From Thiohalospira halophila DSM 15071 (lineage in GTDB: Bacteria; Pseudomonadota; Gammaproteobacteria; Thiohalospirales; Thiohalospiraceae), in assembly GCF_900112605.1 (NCBI RefSeq), contig NZ_FOMJ01000012.1:1-46749 (forward strand): a stretch of DNA of 46,749 nucleotides, given 5' to 3'. Under the pieces are notes generated by a model. It searched no databases and was not told where the DNA came from. It saw nothing but the letters and a program-made list of their open reading frames with translations. The position numbers and the translations under genes were made by a program. Below are positions 39,692-46,749 of the stretch, one piece after another (the first letter of the stretch is position 1; each line of letters begins with the position of its first letter).

Positions 39692-40264
39692 ATGCCATCC
39701 ATAAAAGATCAAAAGCTACTTTACCACCTGACGAGCCTGGCCAATGTTGGGGCGATTCTGGATAGCGGCCTTCAGCCACGAGCAGCTTTGGACAACTTCC
39801 GCGATGTCGCTGATGCAGAAATTTTGGCCGGGCGTGGCGAGCATGATCTGGATGGCTATGTTCCTTTCCACTGGTTTTCGCGTAACCCCTTCGACGGGCG
39901 TGTGCAAAATGATCAGCCGCACGAGGATTTCGTCTTGGTAACGGTGCACCGCACTCTCGCCGAAGAGAGAAACTGGAAGATTATACCTAGCCACCCTTTA
40001 GGCAGGCAGGGGTTTGAAATATACGATTATCAAGAAGGCTTTGAGATTATTGACTGGGATCTGATGGATTTAAGAGATTACCACGACCCTGACTGCAAGA
40101 GTGTCTGTGTGGCTGAGTGTTTATCACCTGAACCTGTCAGTGTTTCTGATTTTTTCAAGATCTTTGTTTCAACGGAGCAGGTAAGAGACCTAGTATTAAG
40201 TGAAGCTTCAGCGCGTGGGCAATCGCTTGAGGTGGTAGCAAATCCGAATATGTTTCGCCAATGA
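39692..40264 (+). CDS. DarT-like (DUF4433) ADP-ribosyltransferase, first of a tandem pair
   Basis: A 190-residue protein preceded by AAAGGAGG. It matches the DarT layout: YHLTSLANVGAILDSG at 11-26 (NAD-site His12), an Arg48 region, YVPFHWFSRNPFDGR at 56-70 aligning with VPFYF-SPMLY of DarT, and VAECLSPE (Glu142) at the place of the catalytic Glu. It is shorter and much diverged from the next gene. DarT enzymes ADP-ribosylate thymidine in single-stranded DNA. Whether this paralogue modifies DNA, another base or something else is unknown. The ATGA overlap with the next gene shows translational coupling. Confidence 0.72.
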   Translation: MPSIKDQKLLYHLTSLANVGAILDSGLQPRAALDNFRDVADAEILAGRGEHDLDGYVPFHWFSRNPFDGRVQNDQPHEDFVLVTVHRTLAEERNWKIIPSHPLGRQGFEIYDYQEGFEIIDWDLMDLRDYHDPDCKSVCVAECLSPEPVSVSDFFKIFVSTEQVRDLVLSEASARGQSLEVVANPNMFRQ

Positions 40265-40905
40265 GATATAAGAATCTGAATCCCAGCAAGGCTCTGATAT
40301 GGCGGATTACCCACCGTCAGAACCTGCCGTGGATTTTGGCCAACGGGTTGCATGCGGGTAACGGTGGTGCGCGTTCACCCAACTGGGTGACTATTGGCAA
40401 TCAGGAGCTGATCGATCGCCGTGCCCATCGAGAGGTGCCCCTGCCACCGGGAGGTGTGCTGAACGACTATGTGCCTTTCTACTTTACGCCCTTTTCGCCC
40501 ATGTTGTACAACATTTACACCGGCCGGGGCGGTGTTGCGACTGTGGCAAACGAAGATATTGTGATCCTGGTCTCCAGCTTGCACAAGGTGGAAGAAATGG
40601 GTTTGCCCTATGTCTTTACCGACCGCCACGCATACACCGTGACCGCGAACTACTACAATGACCTCCAACACCTGAACGCCATCGACTGGCCAATCCTGCA
40701 ACAGCGGAACTTTCAACGTGATCCAAACGACCCGGAAAAGGTTGAACGCTACCAAGCCGAGGCACTGATCCATGCGCATGTGCCCATTCAGGCCTTGCGG
40801 GGGGCGGTATGCTACACCGCAGAGGTACAGAGTGAATTACTAGAACACGCGGCCGGACTGGGTGTCGAACTGGACGTACACCACATGCCGCAGTGGTATT
40901 TTTGA
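40261..40905 (+). CDS. darT: DarT-family DNA thymidine ADP-ribosyltransferase toxin
   Basis: A 214-residue DUF4433 protein closely following the described DarT pattern. [16 protein letters not shown] lies at 14-29, Arg54 in [10 protein letters not shown] is the likely catalytic Arg, [18 protein letters not shown] lies at 66-83, and Glu167 in QAEALI is the catalytic Glu. The toxin modifies thymidine in single-stranded DNA and blocks replication. DarTG systems act in phage defence. It sits between a second DarT-like gene and the antitoxin gene darG, which starts 10 bp after the stop with GAGGAG overlapping the end. Confidence 0.9.
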   Translation: MRYKNLNPSKALIWRITHRQNLPWILANGLHAGNGGARSPNWVTIGNQELIDRRAHREVPLPPGGVLNDYVPFYFTPFSPMLYNIYTGRGGVATVANEDIVILVSSLHKVEEMGLPYVFTDRHAYTVTANYYNDLQHLNAIDWPILQQRNFQRDPNDPEKVERYQAEALIHAHVPIQALRGAVCYTAEVQSELLEHAAGLGVELDVHHMPQWYF

Positions 40906-40915
40906 GGAGAATGCC

Positions 40916-41992
40916 ATGATCACCTACACAACGGGTAACCTCCTTGATGCCGACGTAGAGGCACTGGTGAACACCGTGAACACGGTTGGGGTGATGGGCA
41001 AGGGCATTGCGCTGATGTTCAAGGAACGCTTTCCCGCTAACACAGCCGCCTATGTCCAGGCTTGCAAGGCGGGAGAGGTGCAGACCGGTAGGGTGTTTGT
41101 GACCGAGACAGGCGAACTGATGGGGCCGCGCTGGATTGTCAACTTCCCCACTAAGCGGCACTGGCGTTCCAAATCCCGAATGGAATGGATCATTGAGGGC
41201 CTTGCCGATCTGCGTCGGTTCGTTGAGCAGCATCACGTGCGTTCCATTGCCATCCCACCTCTGGGGGCCGGGAATGGCGGCCTGGACTGGGCATCGGTCA
41301 AACCGCATATAGAACAGGCCTTGGGCGATCTAGAGGGGGTGCGTGTAGTGGTGTATGAGCCCACCACGCAGTATCAGAATGTCGCAAAAGCCAAGGGCGT
41401 GGAAAAGCTTACACCCGCCCGCGCCCTGATTGCCGAACTGGTGCGCCGCTATTGGGTACTGGGCATGGAGTGCAGCCTACTGGAAATACAGAAGCTAGCC
41501 TGGTTTCTGGAGCGGGCGATTGAGGCCGAAGGGCTTGAGCCTCTGGACTTGCGATTTGTCGCCAACAACTACGGGCCCTATGCCGACCGGTTGCGCCATC
41601 TATTGGATTCGCTGGATGGTGGCTATCTGAAATGCGACAAACGTATCAGTGACTGCGAGCCGCTGGATACTATTTGGTTTAACGATTCCAAACGCGACAA
41701 GGTGGAGCTGTACCTCAAAACCGAGGCAAATGCCTATTTGCCCGCTTTGGAGAAAGCCACCAAGCTGATTGATGGCTTCGAGTCCCCTTATGGCTTGGAA
41801 CTGTTATCTACTGTGGATTGGTTGCTGGCCCAGGAACAAGTGGCGCCCGAACCCCAAGCCTTACTGGAAGGTGTCCGTCACTGGCCAGCGGGAGAGCGTT
41901 GGGCCCGCCGTAAGCTCGAATTATTTGACATGGGAAAACTGGAACTGGCTCTGGATCGCCTGCGGCAGGTTCCTTTGCAGGCGGCAAGCTGA
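40916..41992 (+). CDS. darG: DarG macrodomain antitoxin (DNA ADP-ribosylglycohydrolase)
   Basis: A 358-residue antitoxin. The N-terminal macrodomain (about 1-155) has [26 protein letters not shown] (Lys29) and the [12 protein letters not shown] loop, matching DarG enzymes that remove ADP-ribose from thymidine. The C-terminal domain (about 170-350) has [12 protein letters not shown] and a [14 protein letters not shown] segment resembling Panacea/SocA-type domains, and in DarG it binds DarT directly. The start is the ATG at 40916, after GAGGAG. One DarG serves two DarT-like proteins here. Confidence 0.9.
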   Translation: MITYTTGNLLDADVEALVNTVNTVGVMGKGIALMFKERFPANTAAYVQACKAGEVQTGRVFVTETGELMGPRWIVNFPTKRHWRSKSRMEWIIEGLADLRRFVEQHHVRSIAIPPLGAGNGGLDWASVKPHIEQALGDLEGVRVVVYEPTTQYQNVAKAKGVEKLTPARALIAELVRRYWVLGMECSLLEIQKLAWFLERAIEAEGLEPLDLRFVANNYGPYADRLRHLLDSLDGGYLKCDKRISDCEPLDTIWFNDSKRDKVELYLKTEANAYLPALEKATKLIDGFESPYGLELLSTVDWLLAQEQVAPEPQALLEGVRHWPAGERWARRKLELFDMGKLELALDRLRQVPLQAAS

Positions 41993-42014
41993 TGAATGTA
42001 TTGGAAGACCATCA

Positions 42015-45000
42015 ATGAGTGAGTACACGGAGGTTGAGCAGCCATTTATGCGCCAGTTGCAGGGATTGGGCTGGCACGTTATCGACCAGGGGCAGGAGAT
42101 ACCGTCCGACCCGGCCCGGAGCCGCCGCGCGTCTTTCCGCCAGTGGCTCCTGCCAGAAATGTTCACCCAGGCAGTGGCCGCGATTAATCCCGGTGCGGGT
42201 AGCGGAACCTGGCTTACGGACAAGCAGTTGTTGGACCTGCAGGAGCAGGTGCTGCGCCAGCCCAACCGCACCCTGCTAGAGGCCAACGAGGCGGTGCAGA
42301 AGCTGCTGCTCAAGGCCCAAGTGGACGTGAATGAGGAGACCGGCGAGGAAGAGCCGGTGGTTAAGCTGATCGATTTCGACACGCCGGAGAATAACCATTT
42401 CCTGGCTATTAACCAGTTCCGCATCGACACCCCCGGCTGCGTGAAGCAGTTTATTATCCCGGACATCGTGCTGTTCGTGAACGGCATCCCCCTGGCGGTG
42501 GTGGAGTGCAAGAAGGGCGGGCCCACCTGTGCCAACCCTATGGAAGAGGCCTTCCACCAGTTGCAGCGCTACATGAACCGCCGCGAGGATACGGCCAGGC
42601 AGGGATTTAAGGAGGGCGAGCCGCGGCTGTTCCACAGCAATATGCTGCTGATCCGCAGCAGCGGCGCGGAGGCGGATTACGGCACCATCACCTCTGGTGA
42701 GGAGCATTTCTACCCTTGGAAGACCCTCTGGCCCCGGGACGACAGCGAGGCCGAGGGCCTGAGCCCGCACCGGCGGCTGATCGCCGGCATGTTGAACAAG
42801 CCGAACCTGCTCAAACTCCTGCGGACTTGTTCGGTGTTCATGGACACCGACGCGGGGCCACGCATCAAAGTGGTGGGGCGCTACCAGCAGTTCCGTTCCG
42901 CCGGACGCATCCTCGAACGCCTGCGCCATGGTCATACGGCCGAGGAGAAAAGTGGCGTTATCTGGCACACCCAGGGCTCGGGCAAGAGCCTGACCATGGT
43001 GTTCGTCGCGCGCATGCTGCGCGCCTCGAATGATCTGAACGACTACAAGATCGTTCTGGTCAATGACCGGGTGGACCTGGAGGACCAACTGGCCAAGACT
43101 GCCACCCTGATTGGGGGGCGGGTGAACGTGGTCGACAGCCGTGAGTCGCTGCGCCGGGACCTGGCCACGGACCAGTCCGACATCAACATGGTGATGGCGC
43201 ACAAGTTTCAGGTGGCGGATGAGAGTCTGCCGACCGCTGTGGCCGAGGCGCTGGGTACCTATCAGGCCATGCCGGGCAAGGACACCTTCGGGGTGGTCAA
43301 TCCCTCGTCGCGCATCGTGCTGATGATCGACGAGGCCCACCGCACCCAGAGCTCGGATCTCGGTGAGAACATCTTCGAGGCCTTCCCCAACGCTGCGCGC
43401 ATCGCCTTCACCGGCACGCCGTTGATCACCGAGCGCCACGGCGAGAAGCGCACCGTGAAGCGCTTCGGTGAGTATATCGACCAGTACAAGTTGATGGATG
43501 CAGTGGAGGATGGCACCACGCTGCAGATCCTCTACGAGGGACGTACTGCCGATGCGGCGCTGAATGAAAAGGCGGATTTCGAGAACAAGTTCGAGGATCT
43601 GTTCCGTGAGCGCAGCGAGGAAGAACTGCTGGCGATCAAGAAGAAGTATGGCGCCACGGGCGACATCCTGGAGGCCGAGCAGCGCATCGAGGCCATTGCG
43701 AAGGACATGGTCCAGCACTACCTGGAGCATATCTTTCCCAACGGCTTCAAGGCGCAGGTGGTGTGCCAATCCAAGCTGGCGGCGGTGCGTTACCAGCAGG
43801 CCATCCACCGGGCGCTGGCCGATACAGTGGCGGCCATGCGCGCCGAGCCGGAACCGGACGAGGAGGAGATCCGCCGCATCGAGCTTCTGAAAGCGGCGGT
43901 GGTGATTTCCGGTGACGGCACCAATGAGGCCGCCTGGGTGACCGAAGCCCGCAAGCAGGCCCGGGCCTGGAACGCGGTGGGGAACTTCTGCAAGCCCTTC
44001 GCCTTTGACGATCCCGACCAGCCCTACAGCGGTATTGCCTTTCTGGTGGTCTGCGACATGCTGATGACCGGCTTCGATGCGCCCATCGAACAGGTGATGT
44101 ATCTGGACAAGAAGATCCGCGAGCACACGCTTTTGCAGGCCATCGCCCGCACCAACCGGGTGAAGAAGGGCAAGCAGCGCGGTTATGTGGTGGACTATAT
44201 CGGCCTGACCCACAAGCTCACGGAGGCGCTGACCCTGTACGCGGCCACCGACGAGCAGCAGGAGCTGGCTGAGGGGTTAAAGAACATCACGTCCGAGGTG
44301 CCGGTGCTGCAGGAGCGCTATCAGCGCTTGCTGCAGTTATTTTCCGAGCACAAGGTCCGGCAGATTCAGGATTTCGCGGAAGGCAAGCTGTCCGATGTTG
44401 AGGCTGATGCGGCGGTGGTCCACGAGGCGGTCAGGCTGCTCAAGGACGAGAAGATCCGGGCGGATTTCGATGTCTACCTGAAGAAGTTCCTGGCTAGCCT
44501 GGACATCATCCTGCCGCATGCCGCTGGGCAATCGTATCGGGTACCGGCCAGACGCCTGGGTTACATCCAGCGGGTGGCAAAAGAGCGCTACAAGGACGAC
44601 ACCCTGAACCTGGGCGATGCCGGTGAGAAGGTACGGGGTCTGATCAACGAGCACCTGATCAGCCTCGGTATCAATCCCAAGGTGCCGCCGGTGGAGCTTT
44701 TATCCGATGATTTTATGGAAAAGCTCAATGAGCATGCGGACGGCGATGCAGAGGCCAAGGCCAGCGAGATGGAGCACGCCATCCGCAAGCACTGCACGGT
44801 GCATCACGACGAAGACCCGGCTTTTTACAAGAGCTTGTCCGAAAAGGTCGAGCACCTCATCGACCAGTACCAGGGTCAGTGGGAAAAGCTGGCCGAGGAA
44901 TTAGAAAGTCTGCGCGAGGAAGCGGCGGAAGGCAGGCAGCACGGGGAAGAAGGGATGGGCCGGGAGGCCACCACCTTCTACGAGCACATCGCCAATGAGG

Positions 45001-45275
45001 CCTTCGAGGGCGGCGAGGTGCCGGCAGAAGCCAAGCCGAAGATGAAGACCTTGATGGCGACGATAATCGACACCTTGCAGCAAAGCATCGGGAGCATCGA
45101 CTTCTGGCAAAACAGCGACAAGCAGAAGCGGACTCGCAGCGAGATCAAGACGGCCCTGACCCTCACGGAGATCCCTGAACTGAAAAGGAACCGGGAGCGA
45201 ATCGCGGTGGAGATCGTGAAACTGGCAAAAAACCGGCATGAGGCCTTGCTTAAGGACCGGGAAACTGAGAAGTAG
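42015..45275 (+). CDS. hsdR: Type I restriction enzyme HsdR
   Basis: A 1086-residue translocase/nuclease. The N-terminal PD-(D/E)xK nuclease has Asp150 and Glu164-Cys-Lys166 (DIVLFVNGIPLAVVECK). The SF2 motor has Walker A GSGKS at 321-325, DEAH at 439-442, then AFTGTPL and the C-terminal QAIARTNR motif VI. A helical C-terminal region binds HsdM. The ATG at 42015 is chosen by alignment with the remnant at 39257; the open frame extends further upstream only inside darG. It lies 22 bp after darG. Confidence 0.94.
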   Translation: MSEYTEVEQPFMRQLQGLGWHVIDQGQEIPSDPARSRRASFRQWLLPEMFTQAVAAINPGAGSGTWLTDKQLLDLQEQVLRQPNRTLLEANEAVQKLLLKAQVDVNEETGEEEPVVKLIDFDTPENNHFLAINQFRIDTPGCVKQFIIPDIVLFVNGIPLAVVECKKGGPTCANPMEEAFHQLQRYMNRREDTARQGFKEGEPRLFHSNMLLIRSSGAEADYGTITSGEEHFYPWKTLWPRDDSEAEGLSPHRRLIAGMLNKPNLLKLLRTCSVFMDTDAGPRIKVVGRYQQFRSAGRILERLRHGHTAEEKSGVIWHTQGSGKSLTMVFVARMLRASNDLNDYKIVLVNDRVDLEDQLAKTATLIGGRVNVVDSRESLRRDLATDQSDINMVMAHKFQVADESLPTAVAEALGTYQAMPGKDTFGVVNPSSRIVLMIDEAHRTQSSDLGENIFEAFPNAARIAFTGTPLITERHGEKRTVKRFGEYIDQYKLMDAVEDGTTLQILYEGRTADAALNEKADFENKFEDLFRERSEEELLAIKKKYGATGDILEAEQRIEAIAKDMVQHYLEHIFPNGFKAQVVCQSKLAAVRYQQAIHRALADTVAAMRAEPEPDEEEIRRIELLKAAVVISGDGTNEAAWVTEARKQARAWNAVGNFCKPFAFDDPDQPYSGIAFLVVCDMLMTGFDAPIEQVMYLDKKIREHTLLQAIARTNRVKKGKQRGYVVDYIGLTHKLTEALTLYAATDEQQELAEGLKNITSEVPVLQERYQRLLQLFSEHKVRQIQDFAEGKLSDVEADAAVVHEAVRLLKDEKIRADFDVYLKKFLASLDIILPHAAGQSYRVPARRLGYIQRVAKERYKDDTLNLGDAGEKVRGLINEHLISLGINPKVPPVELLSDDFMEKLNEHADGDAEAKASEMEHAIRKHCTVHHDEDPAFYKSLSEKVEHLIDQYQGQWEKLAEELESLREEAAEGRQHGEEGMGREATTFYEHIANEAFEGGEVPAEAKPKMKTLMATIIDTLQQSIGSIDFWQNSDKQKRTRSEIKTALTLTEIPELKRNRERIAVEIVKLAKNRHEALLKDRETEK

Positions 45276-45279
45276 CCCA

Positions 45280-45987
45280 ATGACACCTCGTCGCGTGAGA
45301 GGCATTGAGTATCAATTGCTCCCTGGAGAACAACGCAAGACCACGGACATCGTGATCGAACGCGATGGCAAAGTGGTGGTGCGACCGCCAGCGGGATTTA
45401 CCCCGGAGCAGGTGGATGCGGTAGTAGATAACAAACGCATGTGGATCTACCGCAACTTGGCCGAATGGAAGGATCTGAATGCCACGGCGGTGACCCGAGA
45501 GTGGGTCAATGGCGAAACCTTCCTCTATCTCGGCGGTGCTTATCGGTTGGCGTTGGTATCCGGGCAGGATAGGCCGTTAAAGCTGAAGGATGGGCGCTTC
45601 TGCCTCAGTCGGGAAGTGATCGAGCGGGGTGGTACTGAAGCAGCCAGGGAGGCGTTCAAGCAGTTCTATGTCGATAAGGGGCAGCAACGCTTTGCCGACC
45701 GAGTGGCCCACCTCGCCCCCAAGGTAGGCGTGGAGGTCTCCAGTATCCGGGTCAAGGACATGGGGTATCGTTGGGCCAGTTGCGGGCGCAGTGGCGTGGT
45801 GAATTTCCACTGGAAGTGCATGATGGCCCCACCGAAAGTCATTGACTACATTGCCGCGCACGAACTTTGCCACTTCCACCATCGCAATCACACTGACGCC
45901 TTTTGGAACGAGGTGGACAAAGTGATGCCGGATTGGCGCGACAGGAAGGCTTGGTTGCGCAAGCAAGGTGCCAGTTTGGACCTCTGA
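45280..45987 (+). CDS. YgjP-like (DUF45) metallopeptidase
   Basis: A 235-residue protein with the zinc motif HELCH (194-198) followed by a third His in HHRNHTDAFW, typical of YgjP/WLM-type peptidases. The N-terminal half is beta-rich (IVIERDGKVVVRPP). It starts four bases after the hsdR stop. YgjP-like genes are frequent partners of type I restriction operons, but their job there is not known. Confidence 0.88.
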   Translation: MTPRRVRGIEYQLLPGEQRKTTDIVIERDGKVVVRPPAGFTPEQVDAVVDNKRMWIYRNLAEWKDLNATAVTREWVNGETFLYLGGAYRLALVSGQDRPLKLKDGRFCLSREVIERGGTEAAREAFKQFYVDKGQQRFADRVAHLAPKVGVEVSSIRVKDMGYRWASCGRSGVVNFHWKCMMAPPKVIDYIAAHELCHFHHRNHTDAFWNEVDKVMPDWRDRKAWLRKQGASLDL

Positions 45988-46048
45988 GGCTTTGGGAGGG
46001 TGCTTCGGCCCTGCCTGATGACGCGATGGGCTCGCGCAACCCCGGTTG

Positions 46049-46087
46049 GACCCTGCCCAAGGGATTCCAGAAGGTGAAGGGGATTGC
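46049..46087. repeat. Right 39-bp direct repeat (displaced parC end)
   Basis: Identical to 35131-35169. The same reading frame continues to a TGA at 46095-46097 and would encode [15 protein letters not shown], the original ParC terminus. This supports insertion into parC with reconstruction of its 3' end. Confidence 0.85.
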
Positions 46088-46159
46088 AGGGGGTTGATGG
46101 GAAGTTTTTGGATTGATTGATCTGAGCTTTCTCGCACAGCTTGGAGATGAAGGAAAAAC

Positions 46160-46462
46160 ATGGCCGAGGCCGAACAACCCGCACTGCCTTCGCAAGAGGA
46201 ACGCGCCCAACTGGCCTACATGGTCCTGACCCTGATGCGGCGCTGGGGTCTGGAGGATAGCCAGAAGCTCACCCTGTTGGGGCTATCGCCCCGCGACAAA
46301 AAGGCGCTCCAGGCCCACAAGAAGGGGCGGCCCCTGGAGCCCGACCCCGAAACCCTGGGCCGGACCAGCGGCATGCTCGTGATCCACCAGCGCCTCGTCG
46401 ACCGCTACCCCGACGACGAGGAACAGCGCACTGAAGTGGACCCCGATTTTCGGACCAGGTGA
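46160..46462 (+). pseudogene. Xre/MbcA/ParS-type antitoxin gene truncated by an IS element
   Basis: The frame encodes 100 residues. The first 92 or so have the Xre/MbcA antitoxin look: an N-terminal HTH (LMRRWGLEDSQKLTLLGLS) and the LVIHQRLVDRYPDDEEQRT helix. The conserved C-terminal toxin-neutralising segment expected after it is missing. From 46437 the sequence looks like an IS end, so the final residues (VDPDFRTR) are probably IS-encoded. A RES-domain toxin partner may lie beyond the IS. Confidence 0.65.
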
Positions 46463-46749
46463 GAAGTAAAGATTGGCAGGCTATCCTCGGCTCAAGCAGA
46501 GGAGCCTTCCCATGTCCCGAGGACGAGGCAAACGACTCAGTGCCGACCTCAAGGCCCGCGTGGCCCTGGAGGCCGCCAAGGGCCACAAGACGGCCAGCGA
46601 GATCGCCCAGGAGTACCAGGTTCACCCGACCCAGATCAGCCAGTGGAAGCGGCAGTTGCTCGACGGCCTGCCGGACCTGTTCGAGGCCGGGCAGAGCCGC
46701 AAGGAGCCGACCACCGAGGAGGTGACGGCACCGCTGTATGAGGAGATCG
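46437..46749 (+). mobile_element. Left end of an IS3-family insertion sequence (runs off the window)
   Basis: A TG-starting candidate terminal repeat (TGGACCCCGATTTTCGGACC) lies 75 bases before the transposase orfA start, the usual spacing for IS3 elements. The right end and target duplication are outside the window. Confidence 0.6.
46512..46749 (+). CDS. IS3-family transposase OrfA, N-terminal part
   Basis: 79 residues are visible before the window ends. The basic N-terminus and HTH (RLSADLKARVALEAAKGHKT, then ASEIAQEYQVHPTQISQWKR) are the IS3/IS911 OrfA DNA-binding domain. GAGGAGC lies upstream of the ATG. OrfA joins OrfB by frameshifting in complete elements, which cannot be checked here. 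Confidence 0.88.
   Translation, partial: MSRGRGKRLSADLKARVALEAAKGHKTASEIAQEYQVHPTQISQWKRQLLDGLPDLFEAGQSRKEPTTEEVTAPLYEEI

Noticed and set aside
41769-42014. Upstream extension of the hsdR reading frame
   Set aside because: It lies inside darG in another frame. The ATG at 42015 aligns with the remnant start at 39257 and with known HsdR N-termini.
45903-46097. Short open frame ending in [14 protein letters not shown] as a gene
   Set aside because: Only its end is meaningful. It is the displaced parC 3' end joined to unrelated upstream sequence.

Overview
The window comes from a GC-rich chromosome of a chemolithotrophic sulfur-oxidising gammaproteobacterium. Indicators are an sHdr sulfane-sulfur oxidation operon with lipoate-binding proteins, a CbbQ/CbbO-type ATPase pair, and gammaproteobacterial housekeeping order (gcvR-bcp, dapA-bamC). 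Many proteins are very rich in Asp and Glu, which suggests a halophile, perhaps near Ectothiorhodospiraceae or Thiohalorhabdus-like lineages. That placement is inference.

Region 1 (1-10396) is one co-directional sulfur-oxidation operon: shdrB1 (3' part), shdrA, shdrH, shdrC2, shdrB2, lbpA, a dsrE-family gene, a second lbpA, then the dedicated lipoate assembly genes lipS1, slplA, lipT and lipS2, closed by a very strong terminator. The sHdr complex is thought to oxidise carrier-bound sulfane sulfur to sulfite. LbpA carries the required lipoate. The sLplA/LipS1/LipS2/LipT set makes lipoate on LbpA. Region 2 (10397-15489) has a FadL-type outer-membrane channel, a periplasmic protein of unknown role, a conserved unknown, a second lipoate-ligase-like protein and two small unknowns. 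Region 3 (15496-22077) starts with a long near-perfect palindrome and holds a small helical protein, a MoxR/CbbQ-type AAA+ ATPase, a CbbO/NorD-type VWA protein, an AcuC-like deacetylase and an aldo/keto reductase.

Region 4 (22081-35179) is core genome: phoH, bcp and gcvR on the minus strand; dapA, bamC, an MBL hydrolase and purC; a chemoreceptor behind a sigma-28-like promoter; then parE, a methyltransferase, a YkgJ-like protein and parC.

Region 5 (35131-46087) looks like a mobile defence island inserted at the 3' end of parC. A 39-bp perfect direct repeat of the parC C-terminal coding sequence flanks it. Inside are hsdM, hsdS, a dead hsdR remnant, two consecutive DarT-like ADP-ribosyltransferase genes, a DarG macrodomain antitoxin, an intact hsdR and a YgjP-type metallopeptidase. 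No recombinase is visible between the repeats. Region 6 (46098-46749) has a Xre/MbcA-type antitoxin gene apparently cut by an IS3-family element whose orfA runs off the window.

The most noteworthy system is the DarT-DarT-DarG cassette nested in a type I restriction operon on an integrase-less parC-targeted island. The second is the lbpA-dsrE-lbpA arrangement with its lipoate assembly line.
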